NCBI GenBank assembly: GCA_937898895.1
Contig: CALDKL010000172.1
Span: 1 to 10,639, forward strand
From: an uncultured Verrucomicrobiae bacterium
GTDB taxonomy: Bacteria; Verrucomicrobiota; Verrucomicrobiia; Verrucomicrobiales; DEV007
Direction: 5' to 3'
DNA: 10,639 nt
Below, in pieces: positions 1-7,572 of the stretch. Within the stretch, counting starts at the first letter, position 1, and the number at the start of each line of letters is the position of its first letter. Below the pieces are notes generated by a model. The model had not been told where the DNA came from. It saw nothing but the letters and a program-made list of their open reading frames with translations, and did no database searches. Made by a program: the position numbers and the translations under genes.

Positions 1-1
1 G

Positions 2-211
2 ATGATGGCGGTGGGCGATCAACTCCTGGTTGTCACCGAAGGGGGTGAATTGCAGGTTGGCGCGGCGACGCCGTCGGGATACAAGGCGACCTTCCGACAG
101 CAGCTTGTGGAGCCGAAAGTCTGGACCGTCCCGGTTTTCGCCAATGGCCGCGTTTATTGCCGAAATGCCGCAGGCAAGGTGGTCGTCGTGGACATGAAGG
201 CAGGAGGATGA
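2..211 (+). CDS. PQQ-type beta-propeller repeat protein, C-terminal fragment
   Basis: The reading frame is open from the left edge of the window and ends at TGA 209-211, so only the last 69 or so residues are seen and the ATG at 2 is probably internal. The fragment carries the closing blades of a PQQ-like (BamB-like) propeller. A strand pair around 'GDQLLVVTEGGELQV' is followed by the typical 'W-x-x-P-V-x-A-N-G-R-V-Y-x-R-N-A-A-G-K-V' ending. Proteins with this ending in PVC bacteria are usually exported and are annotated as PQQ-binding-like repeat proteins; substrate and cofactor cannot be inferred from this piece. The next gene begins 55 bp downstream on the same strand, so co-transcription is possible. 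Family assignment is fairly secure; function is unknown. Confidence 0.75.
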   Translation: MMAVGDQLLVVTEGGELQVGAATPSGYKATFRQQLVEPKVWTVPVFANGRVYCRNAAGKVVVVDMKAGG

Positions 212-266
212 GGGTGCTTTCGATTCAATTTCAACGTTCCGAATTCGGATGTGTCCAAGTGATGCG

Positions 267-1406
267 ATGAAAGCCCTCCTGACCTCATTCTCCCTCCTGG
301 CGATCACGGTTTGCGCATCGGCGCAAACTGCGCTCACCCCCGCTCCGCCAAAACCGAACCCGCCCGTTCGGACCTCGCCCGCACCCGCCACGGAGGCAGT
401 TTCGGAATACATCCGCTTTTTGGAGGCTCCGGGAGCCGCCGCTCCGGGAGGCTCCGCCGCTTCGGTCGCCGCAGCACCCGCCCGGCTCCAGACCGCGGTG
501 GTGCGCTTTGAAAAGGAGGGAGTCGTCGTCGATCTTGTTGGTGTCGTTCACCTCGCCGACGCGGCCTACTTCGAGGCTCTGAATGATCGGCTCAGAAGCT
601 ACGACGTGGTCCTCTACGAAATGGTGAGAGGGCCTCATCGTCCTGACAAAACAACTACAAGCGATTCCGATGGGAATGCTGTCGCGGACGAGATCGGATC
701 GGTCCGTCAGCTGCAGCAGGTCGCAAAGGCATTTGTGGGACTCGAATACCAACTCGACTGCATCGACTACTCGGCCCCGAATTTTGTCCATGCCGATGTC
801 GCCTGGCCGGAGATGGATGCGCTGATGAAAGCGCGCAACGAGACATTGTTTACCCTGTTTGCCCGCGCCATGTCCCTGCCGGACGAGGGGGCGGTGCCGG
901 GTCTCCCGAACGACGATGCGGCGGCCGAGGCGATGATGAAGCGGCTCTTCAGCGCCCTCGTTTCCGGTGACAGTGCCGGGCTGAAACGAACCATCGCCCC
1001 CTTTCTCAGCGAGGCCGAACCGTTCATCACTCGACTCGAGGGTGCGGACGGAACCGTCCTTGTGAGCGAGCGGAATCGAGTCGTGATGGAGAAGTTTGCC
1101 GAACTCCGTCAGGAGAAAAAGGGCGGGACCTATGCGATCTTCTACGGTGCTGGTCACATGCCCGATCTGGAGAAGCGGCTTCTCGCCGAAGGCTTCACCA
1201 AAGGAGAAACGACTTGGCTGGCCGCCTGGACGATCCCCGCGCCCGGCACTCCGGGGGCCACCCCGACCGGGTCTCCGGTCGAGTCGATCCTCCGCATGTT
1301 GTCGAGCAATCCGGAAGTGATGAGCGGACTCCGGGATCTCGGAACGACTCTCGAAGATCTCGGCGGTGCCCTGAAATCACTGACTGTTCCGAGACCTCCG
1401 GAGTAA
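267..1406 (+). CDS. Secreted TraB/GumN-like (TIKI-type) family protein
   Basis: This 379-residue protein begins with a clear Sec signal peptide (MKALLTSFSLLAITVCASAQ), then a Pro/Ala-rich stretch to about residue 75. The core resembles the TraB/PrgY/GumN/TIKI superfamily. It has a first GxxH motif (GVVH, residues 92-95) after a hydrophobic strand, an acidic residue in 'VVLYEMV' (E118), and a second GxxH motif near the end (GAGH, 294-297) in 'AIFYGAGHMPDLEKRL'. In TIKI proteins these motifs form a metal-dependent protease site; whether this member is a protease is inference. An in-frame ATG at 249 would add six residues (MCPSDA) ahead of the signal peptide, so the ATG at 267 is preferred. Neither start has a Shine-Dalgarno sequence. 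The C-terminal tail after about residue 315 is Pro/Gly-rich and then helical. Substrate and partners are unknown. Confidence 0.8.
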   Translation: MKALLTSFSLLAITVCASAQTALTPAPPKPNPPVRTSPAPATEAVSEYIRFLEAPGAAAPGGSAASVAAAPARLQTAVVRFEKEGVVVDLVGVVHLADAAYFEALNDRLRSYDVVLYEMVRGPHRPDKTTTSDSDGNAVADEIGSVRQLQQVAKAFVGLEYQLDCIDYSAPNFVHADVAWPEMDALMKARNETLFTLFARAMSLPDEGAVPGLPNDDAAAEAMMKRLFSALVSGDSAGLKRTIAPFLSEAEPFITRLEGADGTVLVSERNRVVMEKFAELRQEKKGGTYAIFYGAGHMPDLEKRLLAEGFTKGETTWLAAWTIPAPGTPGATPTGSPVESILRMLSSNPEVMSGLRDLGTTLEDLGGALKSLTVPRPPE

Positions 1407-1494
1407 GGCCTGGAGTCGCCCCGAACGAGTGGGGGTCACAGCCGGAATCCGAAACCGCAGCATCGCCCTGTGGAATGAATCAAGGCCGCCGATG

Positions 1495-1515
1495 CGATCC
1501 GACAAGTCCGGATCG
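1495..1515. other. Small inverted repeat in intergenic gap (weak hairpin)
   Basis: A perfect 7-bp inverted repeat, CGATCCG / CGGATCG, separated by a 7-nt loop, lies 89 bp after the TraB-like gene and 104 bp before the large DUF1080 fusion gene. No T-run follows it, so it is not a canonical intrinsic terminator. It could be a weak terminator, a protein-binding dyad or chance. The rest of the 213-bp gap (1407-1619) shows nothing else I can name. Confidence 0.25.
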
Positions 1516-1619
1516 ATTCCTTCCCGATTTCTGAATTCGACCGCCGGGATCCCCACGACGTGGGTCGAGACGTGGATGCGGTCTGGACGCGAGATCGGAT
1601 TTGGCGCAAAAGAGTGCTT

Positions 1620-4600
1620 ATGCAACGAACCCTACAATTCATTCTCAGCCTTCTCGCCCTGTTCGCTCCGATTCAGGCGCAGGAATCGCTCTTCAACGGC
1701 AAGGATCTTTCTGGTTGGAAAGGCCTGCCCCAGTTCTGGTCGGTGAAAGACGGTGTCATCGTCGGTGAGACCACTGCCGAGAATCCCACGAAAGGCAATA
1801 CCTTCCTCGTCTGGCAGGGAGGCGAGGTCGCGGACTTCGAGATCACTGCGGAAGTGCGTTTCCGAGGAAACAACTCGGGTTTGCAATACCGCAGCAAAAT
1901 CGTCGACGAGGCGAACTTTGTCCTTGCCGGATACCAGGCCGATCTGCATGCCTCGCAAGACTACTTTGGAATGCTCTACGGCGAAAAGCTGGGAAAGCGA
2001 GGCATCATCGCCCAGCGCGGTCAGCGGGTTGAAGTCGGTCCTGACGGTACCCCAAAAGTCGTCGGTGAAGTCGGCGACAAGTCCGATCTGAAGGACTGGG
2101 AATGGAACACCCTGCGTGTCATTGCCGTCGGCAACCGCCTCCTCCACCAGGTCAATGGAGTCACCACTATCGATGTCACGGACCGCCATCCCGAGGCTCT
2201 CGCAAAAGGTGTCATCGGGCTGCAGCTCCACGCCGGACCGCCGATGCGTGTTGAATACAAAAACATCCAGTTCCGCAAGCTGAGCGATAGCGAAGGAGAA
2301 GGCGTCCTCAGAAAAGCCATCGAGAGCAGTGCCAGGGCCGCGAAACCGGTGGCCGCTCCGGCGTCGCCCAAGGCCCCTCAGGCGCCTCTCGCATACCAGT
2401 GGATCACCTCGGATCCCCTTTCGAGCTGGATCTGGAGAGCCGATGCCGTCAACGACGACTGGATCTTTCTCCGCAAGTCCTTTGAGATCTCGGGCGAGGT
2501 GAAGTCGGCGAAGCTCTACGCCACCTGCGACAACGAACTCGAACTCTGGATCAACGGGGAGAGCGTGGGGCGCGCTCCCGATTGGGGAGAGCCGATCCTG
2601 AATCCCGATGCGGCGAGATTCCTGAGAAGCGGCCGGAACCTCATCGCCGCGAAGGCTCGCAACCGCGGCGGGGCGGCCGCCTTCACCCTGAAGCTCGTTT
2701 GCGAAATCATCGATGGGAAACAGGTGACGATTCGGAGCGAGCCCGACTGGAAACTCTCCCTCGCAGAAGCCGATGGCTGGAGGTCGTCGAGCTTCAACGA
2801 TTCTTCCTGGAATGGGAAACTCAAAACGCTCGGAAGTTTCGGAGTCGGACCCTGGGGAATTGCCGGGGTCCATGGACCTGGCGGCAGCAACAGCAGCAGT
2901 TTGCCTTTGCATCCTTCGGAGATCACGATCCCTGAAGGATTCAAAGTCGAGCTGCTCTACACCGTGCCCAAAGAGGAGCAGGGATCCTGGGTCGCCCTCA
3001 CCACCGATCCGCAGGGCCGACTTCTCGCCTCCGACCAGGGCGACAAGGGACTGTTTCGCATCGAGATCCGGGAGAGTGCTGACGGACCCTCGGCCTCTGT
3101 CGAAAAGATGCCTGTCGCACTCTCGGCGGGTCAGGGAATGGCGTGGGCTTTCGACGCGCTCTGGTTTCACCGCAACGGAGGAAGGCTCCACCGCGTCACC
3201 GACAGCGATGGGGATGACAAACTCGACAGAGCCGAGGAGATGCCCGGTGCCACCGGCGGCGGCGAACACGGCAATCACGCGGTCATCCTCAGTGAAGATG
3301 GCTCCCGACTCTACGTGGACTCCGGAAATCACACCGACCTGCCTCCGTCCGAAGCCCTTTCCGGATCGCGCGTGCAGAGCTGGCAGGAAGACCACGCCCT
3401 GCCCCGCATGTGGGATGCCCGTGGCCACGCCCGCGGACGCCTCGCCCCGGGAGGTTGGGTGAGCTGTTTCGATCCGAAGACACGAAAACACGAGGTTTAC
3501 TGCATCGGCTTCCGCAACCAGTACGACATCGCTCTCAATCAGCACGGTGATCTCTTCACCTACGACGCCGACATGGAGTGGGATATGGGCATGCCCTGGT
3601 ATCGCCCTACACGCATCTGCCAGGTCGTCAGCGGCGGAGACTACGGCTGGCGCAGCGGGTCGGGCAAATGGCCCACCTACTATGAGGACAGTCTACCCCC
3701 CGTTGTCGAGGTCGGCCCGGGATCGCCCACCGGAGTTGTTGCCGGAAATGGCGCGAAATTTCCTGCCAAGTACCAAAATGCGCTCTTCGCTCTTGATTGG
3801 ACCTTCGGCACGATCTATGCCATCCATCTCCAGGCAAACGGAGCCGGTTACACGGGAACGGCTGAACCCTTTCTCTACGGGGCTCCCCTTCCCGTGACCG
3901 ACGCCATCGTCGGCAAGGATGGCGCTCTCTATTTCACCATCGGCGGACGCAATACCCAGAGTGCCCTCTATCGCGTCATCTATACGAAACCCATCTCGCA
4001 GGACAAACCCCCGGCAGAGCCGGAGGAGGTGACGAAGGCCCGCAGCCTGCGCCGGGAACTCGAGAGTTTCCACGGCAAAGAGGACACTTCCGCGATCGCA
4101 AAAGCCTGGCCGCATCTCGCCAGCACGGATCGGTTTCTTCGCAACGCCGCCCGTGTCGCGATAGAGTCTCAGCCAGTCGGGCAGTGGGAAACAAAGGTTC
4201 TCACCGCGACCGATCCGCAGACCCGCATCACCGGTGCCGTCGCCCTCGCCCGCCGAGGCGATGCGAAAACGCACGGGCCGAAACTCACCGCCTCCCTTCT
4301 CGAGATGGACCCGGCGAGCCTGACCGAATCCCAACTCCTCGGCTGGCTCCGCGCCTGGCAGCTGAACTTCATCCGCCTGGGCAAACCCGCAGAGGGGCCA
4401 CGTGAGGCCGTCGTGGCAAAGCTCGACTCACTTCTCCCCTCGAAATCGGCGGATGCCAACGTCGAACTCGTCACTCTGCTCGTCGCCCTTGAGGCTCCCA
4501 GTGTCATCGAAAAAGCCCTCACGCTCATCGAGAATCCCGGTCCCCCGGAAATTCCCGACTGGGCCGAACTCATCACCCGCAACGAGGGATACGGACGCAG

Positions 4601-5390
4601 CATCCAGGCCATGCTCGACAAATATCCCCCACTCCGCAGCATTGCCTATGCCTTCGCCCTGCGCAATCTGAAGACCGGCTGGACCCTCGAGCAGCGTCGC
4701 CGCTATTTTACCTTCCTCAATGCAGCCGCCAACTATCCGGGAGGGGCCAGCTATGCCGGATTTCTCACCAACACCCGCGACGAGGCTCTCGCCCTCGCCC
4801 CCAACGATCAGGTCGCCGCCCTGCGGGACCTCACCGGAGTCCGCTATCAGGCCACCCCCGACTTCACCATCACTCCGCCGAAAGGTCCCGGACAGGAGTG
4901 GACCCTCGATAACGCGAGAAAGCACGCCAATCCCGGTCAGTTCCGCCACGCCAGCTACGAGAACGGACGCAGCCTCTTCCACGCCATTGGCTGCGCCGCC
5001 TGCCATCGCATGGCCGGCTTCGGCGGCGACATCGGACCCGACCTCACCAGCATCCGCAACAAGTTCGACGCCGCCTACGTCCTCGAGTCCATCCTCGATC
5101 CGAGCAAGGTCATCAGCGACCAGTATGGCTCCTCCATGATCACGACCAAGAGCGGTGCCGTCCATACCGGACTCGTCGTCGAGCGCGGCGAGGATTTCGA
5201 AGTCTATCCGCCTGATCCCAAGGGCGAACCCGTGAAACTGCGTCGCACCGACATCGCCAAGATCGAGAGGGTCCCCGTCTCGCAGATGCCACCGGGGTTG
5301 ATCAACCTGCTCAATGGAGAGGAACTGCGCGACCTCATGGCCTATTTGATGTCGGCGGGCGATGCGAAAGACAAAGTCTATGGAGATTGA
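1620..5390 (+). CDS. Secreted DUF1080 / jelly-roll / PVC dehydrogenase propeller / haem c fusion protein
   Basis: A 1256-residue exported protein. Visible parts in order: Sec signal peptide (1-21, MQRTLQFILSLLALFAPIQA); DUF1080, the 3-keto-disaccharide hydrolase-like concanavalin-type fold (about 22-221, opening LFNGKDLSGW); Ala/Pro linker (about 233-258); a beta-sandwich resembling glycoside-hydrolase jelly-roll domains (261 to about 415, ending GVGPWG); a glucose/sorbosone-dehydrogenase-like propeller of the PVC 'putative membrane-bound dehydrogenase' type (about 431-787), with H550/H553 and GFRNQYD (R632) where sGDH-type enzymes have catalytic His and Arg; a helical, HEAT-like region (about 790-1090); and a C-terminal PVC haem domain (1114-1254) with CAACH at 1125-1129 and the family ending SQMPPGL (M1223 a candidate distal ligand). 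It probably oxidises sugars outside the cytoplasm and passes electrons to haem c; whether DUF1080 then cleaves the keto-sugar is inference. The frame is open back to 1560, but ATG 1620 directly precedes the signal peptide. Confidence 0.9.
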   Translation: MQRTLQFILSLLALFAPIQAQESLFNGKDLSGWKGLPQFWSVKDGVIVGETTAENPTKGNTFLVWQGGEVADFEITAEVRFRGNNSGLQYRSKIVDEANFVLAGYQADLHASQDYFGMLYGEKLGKRGIIAQRGQRVEVGPDGTPKVVGEVGDKSDLKDWEWNTLRVIAVGNRLLHQVNGVTTIDVTDRHPEALAKGVIGLQLHAGPPMRVEYKNIQFRKLSDSEGEGVLRKAIESSARAAKPVAAPASPKAPQAPLAYQWITSDPLSSWIWRADAVNDDWIFLRKSFEISGEVKSAKLYATCDNELELWINGESVGRAPDWGEPILNPDAARFLRSGRNLIAAKARNRGGAAAFTLKLVCEIIDGKQVTIRSEPDWKLSLAEADGWRSSSFNDSSWNGKLKTLGSFGVGPWGIAGVHGPGGSNSSSLPLHPSEITIPEGFKVELLYTVPKEEQGSWVALTTDPQGRLLASDQGDKGLFRIEIRESADGPSASVEKMPVALSAGQGMAWAFDALWFHRNGGRLHRVTDSDGDDKLDRAEEMPGATGGGEHGNHAVILSEDGSRLYVDSGNHTDLPPSEALSGSRVQSWQEDHALPRMWDARGHARGRLAPGGWVSCFDPKTRKHEVYCIGFRNQYDIALNQHGDLFTYDADMEWDMGMPWYRPTRICQVVSGGDYGWRSGSGKWPTYYEDSLPPVVEVGPGSPTGVVAGNGAKFPAKYQNALFALDWTFGTIYAIHLQANGAGYTGTAEPFLYGAPLPVTDAIVGKDGALYFTIGGRNTQSALYRVIYTKPISQDKPPAEPEEVTKARSLRRELESFHGKEDTSAIAKAWPHLASTDRFLRNAARVAIESQPVGQWETKVLTATDPQTRITGAVALARRGDAKTHGPKLTASLLEMDPASLTESQLLGWLRAWQLNFIRLGKPAEGPREAVVAKLDSLLPSKSADANVELVTLLVALEAPSVIEKALTLIENPGPPEIPDWAELITRNEGYGRSIQAMLDKYPPLRSIAYAFALRNLKTGWTLEQRRRYFTFLNAAANYPGGASYAGFLTNTRDEALALAPNDQVAALRDLTGVRYQATPDFTITPPKGPGQEWTLDNARKHANPGQFRHASYENGRSLFHAIGCAACHRMAGFGGDIGPDLTSIRNKFDAAYVLESILDPSKVISDQYGSSMITTKSGAVHTGLVVERGEDFEVYPPDPKGEPVKLRRTDIAKIERVPVSQMPPGLINLLNGEELRDLMAYLMSAGDAKDKVYGD

Positions 5391-5542
5391 GGAATGGCTC
5401 TCCGGAGTTCCTCGCCTTTGCCGCTTCCTCAACCAGGTCGCCATCCGCAGATCCAATCGCGATGGGCCGGGTTTGTGGCAGTGAGAGAGATCACGGCAAT
5501 CATTCCAAATCGAATTTGTTTATCCGATTCCTGAGACCATCA

Positions 5543-5575
5543 TTGCTTGGCCGATTGCCAAAGCAACTTGGCGAT
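5543..5575 (+). terminator. Two mutually exclusive hairpins (possible terminator or attenuator)
   Basis: Three short blocks, TTGGC (5547-5551), GCCAA (5557-5561) and TTGGC (5568-5572), allow the middle block to pair with either neighbour. Hairpin A pairs 5543-5551 with 5557-5566 (9 bp, one bulged A, 5-nt loop). Hairpin B pairs 5554-5561 with 5568-5575 (8 bp including one G-T wobble, 6-nt loop). A run of six T follows at 5599-5604, too far from either hairpin for a textbook intrinsic terminator. The site lies 153 bp after the large fusion gene and 117 bp before rpoZ, so it may end the upstream transcript or be a DNA-binding dyad. It is seen directly in the sequence; its function is a guess. 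Confidence 0.3.
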
Positions 5576-5582
5576 GCTCCAC

Positions 5583-5610
5583 TTGAGAAACTTGTTGATT
5601 TTTTCAAAAT
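5583..5610 (+). promoter_or_regulatory. Candidate sigma70-type promoter for rpoZ
   Basis: TTGAGA (5583-5588, five of six matches to TTGACA) and CAAAAT (5605-5610, four of six matches to TATAAT) are separated by 16 bp in the most AT-rich stretch of the gap. Transcription from here would leave a leader of about 75 nt before the ATG at 5692. The match is modest and could be chance in AT-rich DNA. Confidence 0.3.
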
Positions 5611-5691
5611 TTGGACTAAACCCACCCTCCGGCTTTTCGGCCTGCGCCGAAGTCGGATGCTTTTCCCCGACCGATCCCCCGAACTGAAGCT

Positions 5692-5988
5692 ATGCCCGCT
5701 GACGACGCCTCCAAGATCATCGCCTTCCCAGGAAGCGATGGCGTCTCGGCCCCTTTCGTCTCGGGAAAACGTTCTATCCCCATGAGAAGTGACCTTGTTG
5801 CCGCAGCCTCCAAAGTGATCCCCGAACCCCCCGTGCTGATCAACCTGGTCTCTGCCCGGGTCAAACAGCTCAACAACGGCCGCTCGCCCCTCGTCCGGGT
5901 CGATCATCGCATGGGAAATGCGGACATTGCTCTCACGGAGATCATCGAAGGCAAAATCGGCCTCGAGCCCAAGGACAAGGAGGCCTGA
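5692..5988 (+). CDS. rpoZ: DNA-directed RNA polymerase subunit omega
   Basis: The 98-residue product contains the conserved omega core: 'VLINLVSARVKQLNNG' followed by 'SPLV' and then 'ADIALTEIIEGKI', matching the helix and the A-L-x-E-I-x-x-G-K-I signature of RpoZ. Omega binds the beta-prime subunit and helps RNA polymerase assemble and stay stable. The start is uncertain. ATG 5692 gives a 30-residue N-terminal extension (MPADDASKIIAF...) without known omega motifs, although its codons favour G/C in third position like the neighbouring coding DNA. An internal ATG at 5782 gives a 68-residue protein starting MRSDLVAAASKVIP, which fits the usual omega N-terminus better. Neither has a clear Shine-Dalgarno sequence. 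The gene is a single unit here, converging on thrC, and probably has its own promoter. Confidence 0.85.
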   Translation: MPADDASKIIAFPGSDGVSAPFVSGKRSIPMRSDLVAAASKVIPEPPVLINLVSARVKQLNNGRSPLVRVDHRMGNADIALTEIIEGKIGLEPKDKEA

Positions 5989-6039
5989 GGGCCCGTTCTG
6001 CCCCATCGCTTCGGAGGTTTCCGGCGTGGGGATTGGGGC

Positions 6040-6061
6040 CCGGCGCAATAGAGTCCGCCGG
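6040..6061. terminator. Hairpin between convergent rpoZ and thrC
   Basis: CCGGCG (6040-6045) and CGCCGG (6056-6061) form a perfect 6-bp GC stem with a 10-nt loop in the 88-bp gap between the convergent ends of rpoZ and thrC. GGGCCC blocks near 5989 and 6036 could extend the structure. The position suits a shared bidirectional terminator, but there is no T-tract on either strand, so the call is tentative. Confidence 0.3.
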
Positions 6062-6076
6062 ACGGTCCCGTTCGCC

Positions 6077-7435
6077 TTACACGCCGTTGTCCTCGAGGAA
6101 CGTTCTTACGGCGGCGGCCGTCGCCTCGACCGGGTAGCGCACCATCTTCTTTTTCCGGATCTTTTCCAGCGACGGGTCGGTCGGCTTCACGCCGATGGCC
6201 TTGTCGATGATCGCGGGGAATTTCGCCGGGTGCGCCGTTGCGAGCACGATGTGGGTCGAGGAGGGGTCGAGATCCTGGAAGCCGCAGGCGGTGTGGGGGT
6301 CGACAACGTAATTGTATTTCTCTTTCACCCTCCGGATGTTGTTCAGGATGTCTTCGTCGGTCGAACGAGTCGCGGCAAAGTTGCTGGCATTGAAGTTCGC
6401 GATCTTGATCGAGCCGTCTTTCCGGAACTGTTCCATCTGCGCGAGGGTCGCCTTCGCATTTTTCTCGTTATGATAGTATAGGAAGCGCTCGAAGTTCGAA
6501 GCGACCTGGATGTCCATCGAAGGAGCGTGACTCGGGTGAACCTTGTCGGGCTTGTATTCGCCCGTATTGAAGAGTCGATAGAGAATGTCGTTCTGGTTTG
6601 TCGCGACGACGAACCGATCCACCGGAAGGCCCATCTGGTGGACCATCCAGCCGGCGAAGATATTGCCGAAGTTCCCCGTGGGAACGACGAAACTCACGTC
6701 GTCGCGGTTGTCGGGAGGGAGTTGGGTGAAGGCATGCACGTAGTAGACGCACTGGGCGAGGACGCGGACCACATTGATCGAGTTGATCGCAGAGAGGCGC
6801 ATTTTCTCCTTGAAGGCGAGATCGCTCATGAGTTCCTTCACGATGGCCTGGGCGTCGTCAAAGGTTCCCTGGATGGGGATGGGGAAAATGTTGTCGGCTC
6901 CCGTGCAGGTCATCTGGCGCTCCTGCAGCTCCGAGATGCGGCCTTCGGGGTAGAGAATAAACACGTTCGCTCCCTTTTTTCCGACAAGTCCATGGATGGC
7001 GGCCGAACCCGTGTCGCCCGAGGTCGCTCCGAGCACGTTGATGGGGGTTCCGGTGCGCTCGATCTGCTCCTCGAAGAGGCTTCCGATGAGTTGCAGTCCG
7101 AAGTCCTTGAAGGACAGACTCGGTCCGTGAAACAGTTCCAGGACAAAGAGCTTGTCATCGAGCTGCTGCAGCGGCGCGTTCATCGTGTCGCTGAAATTCC
7201 CGTAGCTGTGGTCGATGATCTCGATGAGGTGTTCGCTGTCGTGGTCGGTGTCGAACAGACTGAGGAAATCCCAGGCGAGGGCGGCATAGGGGAGGGCCTC
7301 TTCGACAAGGATGGTCTGGGGCAGGAGCGGAAGTTTTTTCGGCACGTAGAGGCCGCCGTCGGGAGCCAGGCCGCGTGCAAAAGCCTCGGTAAAACTGACG
7401 GGCTCGCCGCCTCCGCGGGTTGAGACAAATTCCAT
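6077..7435 (-). CDS. thrC: Threonine synthase
   Basis: A 452-residue PLP enzyme that converts O-phospho-L-homoserine to L-threonine and phosphate, the last step of threonine synthesis, in the cytoplasm. The N-terminus MEFVSTRGG and 'LAPDGGLYVP' (24-32) are typical of the ThrC N-terminal domain. 'GPSLSFKDFG' contains the PLP-binding lysine, K110. 'GATSGDTGSAA' (136-146) and 'PTGNFGNIFAG' (252-262) form the cofactor phosphate- and substrate-binding loops, and 'ATAHPAKFP' (399-407) is the usual C-terminal signature. Length is normal for the family. The frame stays open upstream into hom, but the ATG at 7435 matches the conserved N-terminus. hom lies 137 bp upstream on the same strand, in pathway order, so co-transcription is likely. 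No homoserine kinase (thrB) gene is in the window. No Shine-Dalgarno sequence is visible. Confidence 0.96.
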   Translation of the reverse strand: MEFVSTRGGGEPVSFTEAFARGLAPDGGLYVPKKLPLLPQTILVEEALPYAALAWDFLSLFDTDHDSEHLIEIIDHSYGNFSDTMNAPLQQLDDKLFVLELFHGPSLSFKDFGLQLIGSLFEEQIERTGTPINVLGATSGDTGSAAIHGLVGKKGANVFILYPEGRISELQERQMTCTGADNIFPIPIQGTFDDAQAIVKELMSDLAFKEKMRLSAINSINVVRVLAQCVYYVHAFTQLPPDNRDDVSFVVPTGNFGNIFAGWMVHQMGLPVDRFVVATNQNDILYRLFNTGEYKPDKVHPSHAPSMDIQVASNFERFLYYHNEKNAKATLAQMEQFRKDGSIKIANFNASNFAATRSTDEDILNNIRRVKEKYNYVVDPHTACGFQDLDPSSTHIVLATAHPAKFPAIIDKAIGVKPTDPSLEKIRKKKMVRYPVEATAAAVRTFLEDNGV

Positions 7436-7572
7436 GATCGGAAGGTAGATCGGTTTTGGGGGATTGAAACGGAAATCGGGAACGGCGGGAACCTTGCCCG
7501 GATTCAGGCGGATGACAAGCGCGATACCACGAAGGATGATCGGCAGGAATGCTCGAGAATCCCAGAGGGCTT

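Larger units (their letters stand above)
5391..5691. other. 301-bp intergenic region before rpoZ
   Basis: This gap is visibly more AT-rich than the surrounding genes in its second half. Its left end carries a GAGGAA/TTCCTC dyad (5389-5394 with 5408-5413) that overlaps the stop codon of the preceding gene. The centre carries nested TTGGC/GCCAA hairpins, and 5583-5610 holds a possible promoter; both are listed separately. A TTG-initiated frame runs through the gap into rpoZ (5387-5785), but its product resembles no family I know and I do not call it. No tRNA or riboswitch was recognised. Confidence 0.5.

Noticed and set aside
1560..1619. Upstream ATG adding 20 residues to the large fusion protein
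   Set aside because: The ATG at 1620 begins a textbook signal peptide; the extension is charged and would bury it.
1632..3545. 637-codon open frame on the minus strand opposite the large fusion gene
   Set aside because: It is a shadow frame caused by strong G/C third-position bias in the plus-strand gene. Its translation matches no family, while the plus strand has unbroken recognised domains across the same DNA.
5387..5785. TTG-started 132-codon frame overlapping the stop codon of the large fusion gene and filling the gap before rpoZ
   Set aside because: The 4-nt overlap looked like translational coupling, but the product resembles no family, the start is weak, the DNA is AT-rich unlike its neighbours, and it runs about 90 bp into rpoZ.
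5918..6481. 187-codon plus-strand frame covering the rpoZ end and thrC 3' end
   Set aside because: It overlaps rpoZ in another frame and is antisense to the conserved thrC C-terminus; a composition artefact.
6527..7423. 298-codon plus-strand frame opposite thrC
   Set aside because: Antisense shadow of a clearly identified threonine synthase; the product is low-information and rich in charged residues.
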